Shown: positions 33,572 to 44,667 of the stretch, piece after piece
Position numbering within the stretch: position 1 is the first letter of the stretch
Layout of the letters: every line of letters starts with the position of its first letter
DNA from: Branchinecta lynchi
Taxonomy: Eukaryota; Arthropoda; Branchiopoda; Anostraca; Branchinectidae
DNA length: 64,000 nt
Assembly (NCBI GenBank): GCA_023053575.1
Contig: JAKZAP010000020.1
Coordinates: 19,711,998-19,775,997 of the forward strand
Reading direction: 5' to 3'
Notes under the pieces: model-generated
The model's input: the letters and a program-made list of their open reading frames with translations, nothing else
Database searches by the model: none
Told to the model about the DNA's origin: nothing
Program-made: the position numbers and the translations under genes

Positions 33572-34590
33572 AACAAGACCAAAGGTTTCGATGGGATCCC
33601 AAAAATTCAATATATTTGATCCAGACAATTGGGTCTTGTCTTCGCCAGATCCAGTCTTCGGCAGTCTTCTTGAACATTTTTACTATTAAAATTCAGAAAC
33701 AGATTAAGGCCAAATAATGTGTGTTTACCCCTATAAGTCATATCTGTTCTGAACTACTTGTCCGGCGAAAAAAGAAAGCTCAAAAACGAACTCAGCATAT
33801 CTTCTTTCCCCAATATTGAACATCTAATCAACTTCAAATAAAAATTTAACTTATAACAAATTTTCCGGCTCCAGCCGGATTTCGGTCGAACTTTATGTCC
33901 CGGTAAAATATGATTGACATACACGGATTCAGCATCTCTTCTTACCCCTAAATCGGATATCTAATCAACTACAAATAAAACTTTAACTTTTAATAATTTT
34001 CCGGTTTCGGCCGGATTCCGGGCAAACTAGGGATAGAAAATTGTTTTCACAGAAGTGTTCAGCATGTTTTCTTACCCCTAAACTGAACATCTAATCGACT
34101 CCAAATAAACTTTTACTTTTAACAAGCTTTCCGGTTTTGGCCGGATTCCGGGCGAACTACGTATCCGGCAAGAAAATGGTTTTCACGGTCGAGTTCAGCA
34201 TATTTTCCTACCCCTAAATCGAACATCTAATCAACTTCAAATAAAACTTTTACTTTTAATAGACTTCCCGGTTTTGCCTGGATTCCGGGCAAACTACTTG
34301 TCCGATGACAAAATGGTTTTCATCATCGTGTTAAGCATTCCTTCTTACCCCATAATCGACTATCACATTATCTGTTTAAAATATTTCATTTGTCCCTTAA
34401 TTTAAACACCCTCCCCCACCCTTAAATGTAGGGCTACAGAGCCCATCTACGAACTTGACCTTACTCTTGACCCAAAGAATCCTCGTACCAAGTTTCATCA
34501 AAATATCTCATTCCCTTCAAGAGTTATAGTGCGCACAGTCGGACGGACGGAAAACTTTTGCGATGGTATCCCTCCACTTACCCAAAACCT
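33572..34590 (+). mobile_element. F2 element
   Basis: Starts AACAAGACCAAAGGTTTCGA, TGGGATCCCAAAAATTC. It holds five units with GGCCGGATTCCGGGC(A/G)AAC at about 125-base spacing, then CCAAGTTTCATCAAAATATC and GTCGGACGGACGGAAAACTT with TTGCGATGGTATCCCTCCAC. The final GGGATCCCAAAA is lost. Confidence 0.8.
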
Positions 34591-34599
34591 GAATTTTCA

Positions 34600-35560
34600 T
34601 GTGTTAAAGACCAGTCAGCGGTTCTTCTATAAATTAACACCTGTGCCCGGCAAAAGCGAGCCAAGGATCATGGAAGACGTCTACGCCATCTAGCCATCCT
34701 CAAAGGAGTGATAGAAGAGAGGCACTACGCTATAAGGATCACGGAAGTCGACACTGTCGTCGACTGAAAGAAAGGATTCAAAGATAGACAGAAGATAGCG
34801 ATGCCGACGATCCAAATAAAGAGACTAGCACAAAAAAGTAAGAAAAGTTTTTAACTACGGGACAGACAAGAAAATGTTAAATCAGTACTTTGCTAATCAG
34901 TTTTATAATAAAAGTTACTGGATGTCTGAGTGTCAATGCAAGAAAACGTAAAAAATCGATCTTCCAGCCAAAATCTCGGCCGCAATACGGCAAAAACAAG
35001 AAAATCGATAGTCCCAGCTTTGTTATTACCTGTATGAGGGGTTAGCAGACCTGCAAACCCACTTGCCCCCTCGCTATTCGACATACGGTCCTGCTGCAAA
35101 TCGGAAATTTCATAAAAATATCAAAGTCTCTTGTTTTCCTAAAAATAACAAAGCTGTCAAACTCCCACGAGACAAAAGCGAAAGATGACAGGCAACAGTA
35201 GGCAGGAAAGAGAGGCAGAGGGGGCTACGTGCTACCCGATAGTATAACGAAGAGAAATTTCTACAATTTTGCTTCTGTAGGTCTACAGAAGTTACGCCTT
35301 TTCGCTGCGTGGAGTCGACCGTGCGGTTCATTTAATGCTCTTGATGACTATCTCTCCTTGCTGGTGCAATCTCCGGCCTCTCCGGGTAGCTAGCGGAAGA
35401 AAGGCAGAAGTGGTGTCACAGCTGGTCCCAAAGATCGCGGTGATTGATTGACACAGGATTTGACTCGTTGAGTTTGAGTCGTACTCCTTCTTCCTGAGGA
35501 CCAATGGCGTGTTTTGGACTTAGTCATATAAAGTATTCAGGTAGCGTTGCAGTGAGTTAT
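34600..35560. repeat. Repeat G, copy 1, with SAP-like frame
   Basis: 35340-35545 matches parts of 55200-55660. On the plus strand at 35368-35454 a frame reads NLRPLRVASGRKAEVVSQLV, PKIAVID, stop. The GRKAE(L/V)V-QL pattern resembles the second half of a SAP DNA-binding motif. Three copies of this peptide exist in the window. Whether it belongs to a transposon protein is inference. The 34600-35330 part has no match elsewhere in the window. Confidence 0.4.
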
Positions 35561-35874
35561 TACAAGTTATGATGATAAGAGGAGGGGCGATCGCAGTTTT
35601 GTGATAGTTATAATGCTCTCTGGATCGAAAATAATAACAAGAATAGTAACGAAAGTAACTAATAATAAGTCGCTGGAACGCTACCTCAGATTTGAGGCGG
35701 CATGGTTATTTTTGCGTGAAGAGCGATTTTGCCGGCTCAAGTCAGCCTCATACCGAAGAAAAGTTTAGAAATTTATCCTCGTTATTTTATTTCACTTTCT
35801 TGGTGCAAAGGATTACGTATGCAACCTGTCAGGGAATACCAATACTTATTTTTTAAGTGTAGTTTACGTCAGGG

Positions 35875-36112
35875 TGGGAATCAGGCCTAGGTCCCATTTC
35901 GAAAGGTTTTTGCAGTTTAAATTTTCTTTATTGTTTTATGTACCACGGCCCTTTCTGGACTTTTGCGAGACTCGGCTATCTTGCCGACGTGATTCTGAAC
36001 TAGTGAACCTTTATGGAAAATATTTGTTGAGTGTTTTGCGATTATTTTATATTTCTTTATCCTTTTTTACTGCACTTACGCCCTTGGGCAGTGCGTCATA
36101 AATTCATTCATT
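35875..36112 (+). mobile_element. LINE 3' tail
   Basis: T-rich UTR ending ACGCCCTTGGGCAGTGCGTC, ATAAATTCATTCATTC. Shares CCCTTGGGC and the ATTC repeat with 9510-9636. No coding sequence. Confidence 0.5.
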
Positions 36113-36444
36113 CTTGCGAGAAAGAGTAAGGCGATTTGAGTCCAGCCACCCACCCAATACCAGAATTCCTTGCCGAAATTAGGGGTAATTTAATGCTTTG
36201 CGGAAAATCATACAGTTGGAATACAAACCGGAAATCCAGCACAGCTTCTCGACATGTGTGTTCCAGGCCTGAAATGAGGTCGATTTTGGAGGAAAATTAG
36301 TGACAATGTACTCAAATGGCAAGAATAGCTAATACTTTTATTCTAATTTGTCTATTTTAGTTAATCTATCATCTCTAGTCGAAATAATGGGCTTTGCAAC
36401 TTCAGCAGAAAACACATACAAAGCGTAGAAACTGGTTTCAAGAA

Positions 36445-36632
36445 CACAGGTACAGGCGCATACAGGTACCACAAATCCAACAGGGAAATTCCACTGTATG
36501 AAAATTAATTATTCGTGAATAGCGGAGCAAGGAATTAACGCATTTTCATCGGGTCTTCAAACCTCTTTAACTGAATAAGTGCTCGATAAATGAATTGTCA
36601 TATCTAAGTCCTTTTCAGTTAAACTTCATCGA
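36445..36632. mobile_element. TTAA-target MITE, right half, copy C4
   Basis: CAGGTACCACAAATCC, AATTATTCGTGAATAGCGGA, GGGTCTTCAA and CCTTTTCAGTTAAACTT follow the right half of C1 in order. The left half is absent. Confidence 0.65.
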
Positions 36633-36838
36633 TTTTACTTGCAAACGCATTCCTAGCCACCTTAAAGTGTGCATCTTAACGGGATAATGCAAACATACTT
36701 TTGTCAAACTCGAACAGTTTCGTAGGGTCACATAATCGGTATACACGATCAAGATCGGACTCGACCACAGTGGGGCAGTTAGAGTGAGGAGTTCTTGGAA
36801 ATCTTGTGAAACATGGTAGAGACCTTGACGGACAGGGC

Positions 36839-37099
36839 CAGGCACGTACGCAGAGGGGGGGCCTCCGGGACCGCCCCCCCCCCCCGAAATCTCACGATGT
36901 TTCTGTATCAGTTGATGAGATTCTGGAAAAGTTTGCTCTTAGCTCTGCTCGTCGGTTGCAGTTTGCAATAAAGGGCGAGTCTCTATTTCTTGATATGTGT
37001 GCTTTTGGTTTTTGTAGATGTTACATAATATAATGCGCCTTTTCTATTGTTTTAAAAGATTTGGGCCCCCACCGAAAAAAATTCCTGCGTACGTGCCTG
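36839..37099. mobile_element. hAT-type MITE, 261 bp
   Basis: Ends CAGGCACGTACGCAG and CTGCGTACGTGCCTG, with a perfect 8-base duplication GACAGGGC at 36831-36838 and 37100-37107. A different family from 27457. Interior AT-rich with G and C runs near the ends. Confidence 0.92.
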
Positions 37100-37125
37100 G
37101 ACAGGGCTATCACTGTAAAAAAAAT

Positions 37126-37241
37126 ATTGCAGGATTTGCTACTGGGATTAATCTTATCTCTATCGAGATAAGACTATCTCTAATCCGGAATAATACAATC
37201 CCAGTAGAGATAAAATTAATCCCAGTAGCAAATGCTGCAAT
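37126..37241. repeat. Near-perfect palindrome, 116 bp
   Basis: ATTGCAGGATTTGCTACTGG, GATTAAT on the left is the inverse of ATTAATCCCAGTAGCAAATG, CTGCAAT on the right (27-base arms, one mismatch). The spacer holds TCTATCGAGATAAGA and TAGAGATAA motifs that extend the hairpin. Possibly a small foldback or MITE element; no target duplication identified. Confidence 0.75.
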
Positions 37242-37419
37242 TGACTTTAATCCGTACTGGGAGAAACTTTTTAAAGTGTATTCTTATTTTCAGCACTACT
37301 TTTTTCACTACAGTGGTATTTATAAGTAATTTCCCCGAATAGAATATTTATAGTCGGTCGAAACGTCAGTTGTTTATTGCAGGTTCATTCCTTCCCCAAC
37401 GTTTGCCCCTGACGTTCGA

Positions 37420-37463
37420 CAACCTGACGAGGACCCTTGCCAAGAAGGGCCGAAATATCGTTG
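37420..37463 (+). ncRNA. Hammerhead ribozyme-like motif H1
   Basis: CAAC (37420-37423), CTGACGA (37424-37430), a stem II in which GGACCCTT pairs with AAGGGCC around a GCCAAG loop with one bulged A, then GAAA (37452-37455), TAT, C (37459) and GTTG (37460-37463). CAAC and GTTG pair as stem I. The expected cut is after C37459. Stem III is only A-U, but AUAU is self-complementary, so it could form between two molecules. Downstream is TTAGCTGACGTTTTCG and CATTGTTTGAATATAA; upstream GGTTCATTCCTTCCCC. The upstream GTCGAAACGTC near 37358 may be the end of another worn motif. Confidence 0.7.
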
Positions 37464-37519
37464 CCACAGCATATTAGCTGACGTTTTCGTTTTATGCATT
37501 GTTTGAATATAAGGCTATT

Positions 37520-38364
37520 ATATGCTCAGGGGGAGTTAGAGGAGGGTCTGGGAAGAGCTATCCGACCTTGAACCTTAGCTGGCACACATGCTACGTGCAC
37601 TTTGGCTGAGGCTGATATGGCTCTGTTGTTTTCGTTGGTATATGAACAACACACAAACAGTAAAGGCCTTTTTCTGTGATCCCACAGGGCGGGTTGTGGC
37701 TCCAAAATAGTGCTTCCGCGATGGTCTGCGTTGCCTACATTCGTTTTTCGTTTTCTTTTTTGTTTTTCGTTTGTTGTGTTTTTGTGGCTCACGCTGTGAA
37801 TCATGTTTGACACACAACCCTAAAGGTGACTTCGGATCCTGTAGCTCAAAATTTGGCGGCAAGTTTGAATTTAGAGGCATCACCAACGCCAAACTCCCTA
37901 CCCAAACAGAATATAAAGTGTTCAAATTTTTGATCTGGGTGCTAGTGGAGAACGGAGTCTACTAAGCAAACCTTCTGACCGAAAGTAACCACCAAAGATC
38001 AGCTGAGAAGGCAGAAAGAGGTCTACACAAAGTGGAACTCAAAGCCATTCAGACCTTATGAGGATGATGATGACCCAATAACTAGAACAAATAAGCTAAC
38101 CGAACCTCCGTCTTTGGTCCCATGCAGCAACTATGGATACCCCGCCAAAACTGACCTCAGCCAGAGGTATTTGCTGAGCTCTTGAGTTGCTGCCCGTCTA
38201 CTTTCCTCTTCGCCATATCGCATACCAAAGGAATTGTCGCAGTAGGCGCGCTGACCCGCTCAGCAGCGCGTCCAGACAACAAATCTACTTTGGTAGTTTC
38301 TTCTCCGCGCTTTACAGCGATACAGCTGTTTGTACAGGTAACGACTTGTGATGTTCCCCGTAGC
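37520..38364. other. Unassigned; possible coding remnants
   Basis: Two plus-strand frames are open in succession: one ends at 37965 (GGKFEFRGITNAKLPTQTEY), and a second at 37979-38184 contains TKWNSKPFRPYEDDDDPITR. They are in different frames, and I do not recognise either. The ACAG|GTAACG near 38335 is donor-like. Too weak for a gene call. Confidence 0.2.
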
Positions 38365-38460
38365 CAGGGTTGCCACGGGTGGGGATTATCCCGGAATTCC
38401 GGTCTTTAATTTTGCGATGGGGGTTCGGGGATTTCTGAGATTTTACTCAAGGATTCCGGG

Positions 38461-39309
38461 TTTTTGGGATCCCAAAACGTAAGTGGACCTACGACATCGC
38501 AAAAGTTGTCCGTCTGCACGATAACTCTCGAAGGGGTTGAGATGTTTTGATCAAACTTGGCATGAGGACTCTTTAGGTCAAAGTACAGGCCAAGTTCGAA
38601 GATGGACTATGTAGCTCTATATTTAGGGGGGGGGGTGAAATTAAGGGAAATAAGAAATATTTTTTAAAAGCTAATGGAATAGTCGAATTAGGGGTAAGGA
38701 AACATGCTGAATCCGAATATGAAAATTATTTTCTCGCCGGACAATTAGTTCGGCCGAAATTCGGCCAAAACCGGAGAATTCCTTTAAAGTAAAAGTTTTA
38801 TTTAAATTTGATAAGATGTTCGATTTCCGGCTAAGTAGACATGATGAATTCGCGAATGACAATCATTTTCTCACCAGACGTATAGATCGCTCAGAATCCA
38901 GCTGAAACCGGAAAATTTGTTAAAAGAAACAGTTTAATTTGAAGTTTATTAGAGGTTGGATATAAGGGTAAGGAGACATGCTGAATTCGTTTTTTAGCTT
39001 TATTTTTTCGCCGGACAAGTAGTTCTGGAATTCCGCCGAATCCGGAAAATTGCCAGAAGTAAGGCAGGAAGTTTCGATCTGCTTCGTCAAAATATATATG
39101 ACTTAAAGGGGTAAACACACATGCTAAATCCATATCTGAACTTGGTTTTCTCATTTGATTAGGTATTTGGCCTTAATACGTTTAAAAATTTTAATAGTAG
39201 TAAAAGTGTTCAAGGGGTCTGGCGAAGACTGGATTTGGCGAAGACAAGACCCCAATAATCTGGATCAAATTTGAACTTTTGGGATCCCATCGCAACCTTT
39301 GGTCTTGTT
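38461..39309 (-). mobile_element. F2 element, minus strand
   Basis: The 5' end at 39309 reads AACAAGACCAAAGGTTGCGA, TGGGATCCCAAAAG on the minus strand. The 3' end at 38461 has the GGGATCCCAAAAA palindrome next to ACGTAAGTGGACC. About four internal units. The microsatellite is reduced to GTCCGTCTG. Confidence 0.8.
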
Positions 39310-39459
39310 TCTTTCGATTTCGGGATTTTTGTCCGGATTAAGAATAAAGATTATAATTGTCCTTCGGTATTTCAAAAATTTAATCACGTCGAGGAACATT
39401 TCGGGATTTTTGATGGTCACGCCACGAATTCTGCCATTTCCTGTGCTTTGTTTGGGTTC

Positions 39460-39516
39460 AGGTTGTTTCGAGCTCGAGTTTTGTTCTTGCGAGAAAACTA
39501 GCCTTTCGTCAGGGGC
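39460..39516 (-). ncRNA. Possible hammerhead-like motif of a second type
   Basis: On the minus strand, CTGACGA (39512-39506), a stem of AGGCTAGTTTT against AAAACTCGAGCT with a 2-base bulge, then GAAA (39469-39466). The loop is longer than normal and no stem I pairing could be found around it. Coding-like residues LYAPDERLV overlap the motif on the minus strand. Penelope-like elements can carry such sequences near their ends. Low certainty. Confidence 0.3.
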
Positions 39517-40528
39517 ATACAAATCGGGCAACAAAAAGAATGGATGTGTTGCCCGCTTGAAATCGATCGTCTTTGGATGGGCGTTTGTGCCGTACGATTG
39601 AAGAAGGACTACGAACACCCACTGTCTCTATTTTGGCTTCTTTTCTTCAATCACATGTGCTTATAGACTAAAGATAGACGAATAAAGGTCCCACAGACGA
39701 CGAGATAGCAACTCGAAATACATCAATTTCTTCTGACGGAACCGACATTGCAGGAAACTACTAAAAACTCAAATTTTACAGTGTTTAAATGCGGGGTATG
39801 GTTTGAAGCTTAACATCCAACTTCACTATTTCGTGACTTGAGACAATAAATCAATACCTCTTAGACGGATCCTTATCTTGTTTATTTTATCTTTTACTGC
39901 TTTTTCTATATCTGAAGTAAATATATCGGAACAAAACGTGCTGAAGTGTGTGAAATTCAAGACAAACTCAGACCAGACAGACCGGCTTTCATGCAAGAAC
40001 CGTTAGAGCTGGATGCATGCTAGTGAAGAATTCTGGTAAGGTTTTGGTCTGGATTGTGTGCCCAAAAAACATGAAAACGCCGGAAAAACGAAAAGTTACA
40101 GAAATGGGGATTTTCGTCCGCGTTCCGGGATTTTTTCATCAAAATCTGGGGATTTTATTTTTGATTTGGTGGCAACCCTGCCACCTCCGCTCATCCACCG
40201 GGCAGGGTACATGTTTTTTTCGACTCCGCATGGTGGTATTACAGAGATAGGCAGACGGAGGTTCTGGAGCGTATTTGTGCTTGCGAACAATAAATGAGCC
40301 ATTTTGTTAAAAAAAAACTGACGATTCTTCCAGTACAGAATGATTTTATGTCACTTTTCAGGCATTTGAAAATATCGGCAAAAAACAGACAACCTACATT
40401 TATATATAAAATAAAAAGTAATCTCCAAAAGATAATTGCCCAAATAGGATATGTATAGTTGGTAAAATCTTCAATTCTTTATTGCATGTTCATTTCTTTA
40501 GTTCCCCAAAGTTGTCCCTGATGTTCGA

Positions 40529-40572
40529 CAACCTGACGAGGACCCTTGCCAAGAAAGGCCAAAATATCGCTG
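40529..40572 (+). ncRNA. Hammerhead ribozyme-like motif H2, mutated
   Basis: CAAC, CTGACGA (40533-40539), the same stem II with one change, then AAAA in place of GAAA (40561-40564), TATC and GCTG. The G to A change hits an invariant core base, and stem I is CAAC against GCTG (one mismatch), so this copy should be inactive. Upstream TTTATTGCATGTTCATTTCT and TTCCCCAAAG align with H1. Confidence 0.6.
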
Positions 40573-40719
40573 CCAAAGCCAATGGGTACGTTTATACCCT
40601 TTGTATGAATATATGTCTCCATATCAGCTGGGCTCAAGCAGTATTTAACAGACCAGCCTCCGTTTCAAGCACCATGACGAACATTCAGAAATGTATGGGA
40701 CAAGATGTTGCTTCTGCCC

Positions 40720-40800
40720 AAGCTGACTGCGAATCATATTTGACGATGCAAAACGGATAAGTCAGCTTAATTAGTCAGCTTAAGTTCATTTTCCAGCTTG
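40720..40800 (+). mobile_element. Tail-like segment of a hammerhead element
   Basis: CTGACTGCGAATCATATTTG, ACGATGCAAAACGGATAAGT, CAGCTTA is the inverse of the segment after H3 (TAGCTGACTTATCCGTTTTG, CATCGTCAAATATG). The two lie about 100 bases apart in opposite sense. A related piece occurs near 945-980 and 23891-23950. Confidence 0.5.
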
Positions 40801-40808
40801 AGCGGCTT

Positions 40809-40852
40809 GAGCCTGAAGAGGACCCTTGCCAAGAAGGGCCGAAATTTAGCTC
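40809..40852 (+). ncRNA. Hammerhead ribozyme-like motif H3
   Basis: GAGC (40809-40812), CTGAAGA, stem II identical in form to H1, GAAA (40841-40844), TTT, A (40848) and GCTC (40849-40852). Stem I pairs GAGC with GCTC and extends by two more pairs (TTGAGC/GCTCGA with one G-U). This is a third stem I sequence that keeps its pairing. Stem III reads AUUU, so the self-complementary AUAU of H1 is not kept here. The residue before the cut is A, allowed in hammerheads. Confidence 0.65.
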
Positions 40853-40896
40853 GAAAAATATGTAGCTGACTTATCCGTTTTGCATCGTCAAATATG

Positions 40897-40965
40897 TATG
40901 GGATAGTCAGGGAGAATGTATGGGACAGTCTGGGAGAATGTTTGGGACAGTATGGGACATAAATC
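40897..40965. repeat. Short tandem repeat, about 23-bp unit
   Basis: Three units of TATGGGATAGTCAGGGAGAA/TATGGGACAGTCTGGGAGAA followed by TG, and a partial fourth. Directly follows the H3 tail. Confidence 0.75.
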
Positions 40966-41432
40966 TGTCACGGAAAAACTTATCAGAAGTGACTCGGAAG
41001 GCGAGAAAGACCGTGCTGAGCGGTGACGCTGAGACTGGACGTTTAAAACACACCTCGTACTATACATAATGTGTCTGCTAAGATGTTCTGAGATAGTTGA
41101 TTACCTTAAAGTTAGCTATGCTTTCAGAAAATTACGCAAGACTTCGGCTGTTTTTAGCCTCTTTCCACGTCCCATGCCTTGGATAACGAATTTGGCAAAA
41201 TTTGAATAACCGGTCTTCGAAACTAATAAGCTTGCCAGAACGTGTTCGGGAGCCTGGTACGTCAAGTAAAGAGAACAAACTTGACAAGCTTGATTACCAG
41301 TGTAATGCTAAAAAGAGGAGATAAGATACGCTTATGAGGTATGCAGAATGAGAATGGATTGAAATACTACTGAAGTAGAATGAGTTACTGTCAGAAGCAT
41401 GACTTGTCCGTCAAGTGTCCTTTAAGATTTAG

Positions 41433-42833
41433 TTTTTGGGATCCCAAAACGTAAGTGGAGGGATACCTATGACATCGCAAAAATTGTCCGTCTGTCCGTC
41501 CGTCCGTCTGTAAGCACGATAACTCTCGAAGGGAATGAGATATTTTGATGAAACTTGGTGTGAGGGTTCGTTGGGTCATCGGACCAGTCAAGTTCGTAGA
41601 TTGGCCTTGTAGCTCTACATTTAGGGGTGGGGGAGGGGATTCAGATTAAGGGACAAACAAAATATTTTGAAACAGCTAATGTGATAGTCGATTATGGGGT
41701 AAGAAGACATGCTGAACACGATGGTGAAAACCATTTTGTCATCAGACAAGTAGTTCGCCCGGAATCCGGCCAAAACCGGAAAGTTTGTTGAAAGTAAAAG
41801 TTTGATTTGAAGTTGATTAGATGTTCGATTTAGGGGTAGGAAGACATGCTGAAGACGGTGGTGAAAATTATTTTCTCGACGGACAAGTAGTTCGCCCGGA
41901 ATCCGGCCCAAACCAGAAAGTTTGTTGAAAGTAAAGGTTTTATTTGAAATTGATTAGATGTTCGATTTAGGGGTAGGAAGACATGCTGAAGACGATGGTG
42001 AAAACTATTTTCTCGACGGACAAGTATTTCGCCCGGAATCCGGCCCAAACCGGAAAGTTTGTTGAAAGTAAAAGTTTTATTTGAAGTTGATTAAATGTTC
42101 GATTTAGAGGTAGGAAGACATGCTGAAGACGATGGTGAAAACTATTTTCTCAACGGACAAGTATTTCGACCGGAATCCGGCCCAAACCGGAAAGTTTGTC
42201 AAAATTAAAAGTTTTATTTGGAGTTGATTAGATGTTCGATTTAGGGCAAGAAGACATGCTGAACACTTATGTGAAACAATTTTCTACCCGGACATGTAGT
42301 TCGTCCGGAATCCGGCCAAAACCGGAAAACTGTTGGAAGTCAAAGTTTTATTTCTAGTCGATTAGATAAGTGATTTAGGGGTAAGAAGAGATGCTGAGTC
42401 CCTGTATGACAATCGTATTTTACCCGGACATATAGTTCGACCGGAATCCGGCTGGAATCGGAAAATTTGTTATAAGCTAAATTTCTATTTGAAGTTGATT
42501 AGATGTTCATTACTGGGGAAAGAAGATACCCTGATTTCGTCTTTGAGCTTTCTTTTTTCGCCGGACAAGTAGTTCTGGAGTTCGGCCGGAACCGGGAAAT
42601 TGGCAGAAGTGGCAGGAAGTTTTCGTCAAAACAGATATGAGTTATAGGGGTAAACACACATGCTGAATCCAAATCTGAACTTGGTTTTCTCAGGTGATTA
42701 GCTATTTGGCCTTAATTTTAATTGTAAAAATGTTCAAGGAGCCTGGCGAAGACTGGATCTGGCTAAGACAAGACCCAGTTGTCTGGATCAGATATTGAAT
42801 TTTTGGGATCCCATCGAAACCTTTGGTCTTGTT
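41433..42833 (-). mobile_element. F2 element, minus strand, full length
   Basis: 5' end at 42833 (AACAAGACCAAAGGTTTCGA, TGGGATCCCAAAAATTC), 3' end at 41433 (TTTTGGGATCCCAAAAA). Eight or so units of about 125 bases, three of them nearly identical (41760-42190). The microsatellite here is short (CCGTCTGTCCGTCCGTCCGT). It is the mirror partner of the copy at 46393. Confidence 0.85.
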
Positions 42834-43900
42834 ACTTAGGGGCAGTCAACCAGGAACGAAAAATTCGCTGCAGACCCAGTATTACATATTTCACCTTACA
42901 TCCAACTTGACTTTTGGCTAAGTAAGAAAGTGGTAAGCGGGAAACCTGAGAATAGAAACCTATGGCAACTTTTTTTAAGGGTCATTTACCCATGAACCCA
43001 TTACAAGAACGAAGCTGATATCAACCAGTATTACAACTTTTAGTATCAACTTACTTTACTTCAGGTAAGTGTAATGTATGACTTTTAAACCACGAACGGT
43101 CGATTAACTGGAAGATCTCCAAACAAGCACCAAAACACTCTACGAGAAAAACATGTGTACCGACTACAACGCAAAACAGACAGGTTAGTCAACTCGTTAA
43201 GCAAACGACACTGACATCAAATGCAATTTATTCAGCTACGATTCGATCATCGTTTTCAGCACATTCATACACATAATACATGACAATCACAGTTTCTAAC
43301 ACACTTTTGGTTACTGAGTAGATGTTTTACGACAACAAGCCAGTCAATCCCACCAGTTCATAAATTATTCAGTGGGTCAGGCTTCATACACTGAAGTACT
43401 GGATATGTCCTTTTTATTAAAACATGGCCATGGGCCATTTTAGCCTTTTACCTTTGGGGGGGGGGGGGACGCTCAGTTAGTGCCGATGGACTAAAAAAAT
43501 TGCAGACAAAAGACAGCCTACATTTCCCGCCCGCACAGAATAGAACCGTTGTAGAACTAATTGTAATGAATCAGTTGAGATCATTCCTTTAATGTGAACT
43601 CGTATATTTAAATTCCCATATTCGTCTTTTCATTTCAGCATTCTTTAAAACGTGAAGCTTCCAACGACTGTACCCAAAACAAGCTAAAATAAGCGCCACA
43701 GGCAAAAAATTTTAAATCTGCCTTTTTTACCAGATAAATTTAGCTACAGCCTACCTATCAGGTTCCCTCGAAAACGGGACCCCAGGACCCCGGACCCCTT
43801 GCCACGCGACCTCTAACTAATCCTCAGCCAGGCAAAAATGAATGATCTGTTGAGTGAAGGTTTGTTTCATCTAACCCTTGCTACCGCCACGGTCTAGAAG
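42834..43900. other. Non-coding, nothing classified
   Basis: A G run of about 12 near 43456. One donor-like CTTCAG|GTAAGT at 43065 lacks an open frame before it. No gene supported. Confidence 0.35.
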
Positions 43901-43904
43901 CAGG

Positions 43905-44544
43905 GCCAACTTATTTTTGTGTCATTTAATCGAATACCTACATCGAATTATTTGGATTCTGCAGAGATTTTTGTATGAAAGAAATAGAAAACCGTGATTT
44001 CCGGGGTTTTTTCTTGATCAGCTAATTATCCCTCTAGGATGATGTGCGAGGGATAAATATAAATTCGGATATTTCGGTTGCACTTCCGGCAAACCGTTCG
44101 TCAAATCACGGTTTTTTATTTCTTTCGTAATGAATGGTCAGCTTGGCTTCAAACCTTATATTAGATTTTTTTTGTTTTCCACTATCTACTCTAGTTATGA
44201 TATTCAGAATATCTGCGGCCGTCCCCACAACAAGAATTCTCCTATGACGCGGGAAATTTTGATCTCAACACAAACGCGACTTTTCAGTGGGCAGTGGTGA
44301 GATTGGTGAAGGTTGAGTAGTGCCTGAACTAAACAAAATCATAAATCTTTCTCGTAAGGCATACACCAAAAATACAAGCGCATAGAGGTACCACAAATCA
44401 CATGGATATTCCACTATTTGAAAATCAATTATTCATGAATAGCGGAACAACGAAGTAACGCATTTTTAGCGGTAAGCCAATATTAGTGAATAAGTGATGC
44501 GTAACTAGATTGTCCTATCCCAGACCTTTTCGGTTAAACTTTAA
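43905..44544. mobile_element. TTAA-target MITE, copy C2, left end lost
   Basis: From GCCAACTTATTTTTGTGTCA it follows C1 to CCTTTTCGGTTAAACTTTAA. The left TIR is missing. A small palindromic insert (43977-44126) lies within it: GAAAGAAATAGAAAACCGTG on the left, CACGGTTTTTTATTTCTTTC on the right. Confidence 0.7.
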
Positions 44545-44667
44545 AAGGGTATGTTGTAAAAAGAATAATCACATGATCAAAAGATGTTCTTAAGCGTTGT
44601 AAAAACAACAACAAAAGAATATCGGAAAAAGGGACAAAATTGACTTTGCAGTCAGTTGAACTTTATC

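Larger units (their letters stand above)
38365..40180. mobile_element. hAT-like TIR element carrying an F2 copy
   Basis: CAGGGTTGCCACGGGTGG on the left mirrors TTTGGTGGCAACCCTG on the right; these ends are close to those of the 9021 MITE. GGGATT and CCGGGATTTT motifs recur inside both ends. The interior contains the F2 copy 38461-39309. No target duplication seen (CCCGTAGC against CCACCTCC). Confidence 0.6.

Noticed and set aside
37771..38184. Host gene from the consecutive frames near 38 kb
   Set aside because: The frames differ, no clear acceptor precedes them and no family is recognised. Left as a possible remnant.
43000..43065. Exon ending at CTTCAG|GTAAGT
   Set aside because: No acceptor with an open frame before it.
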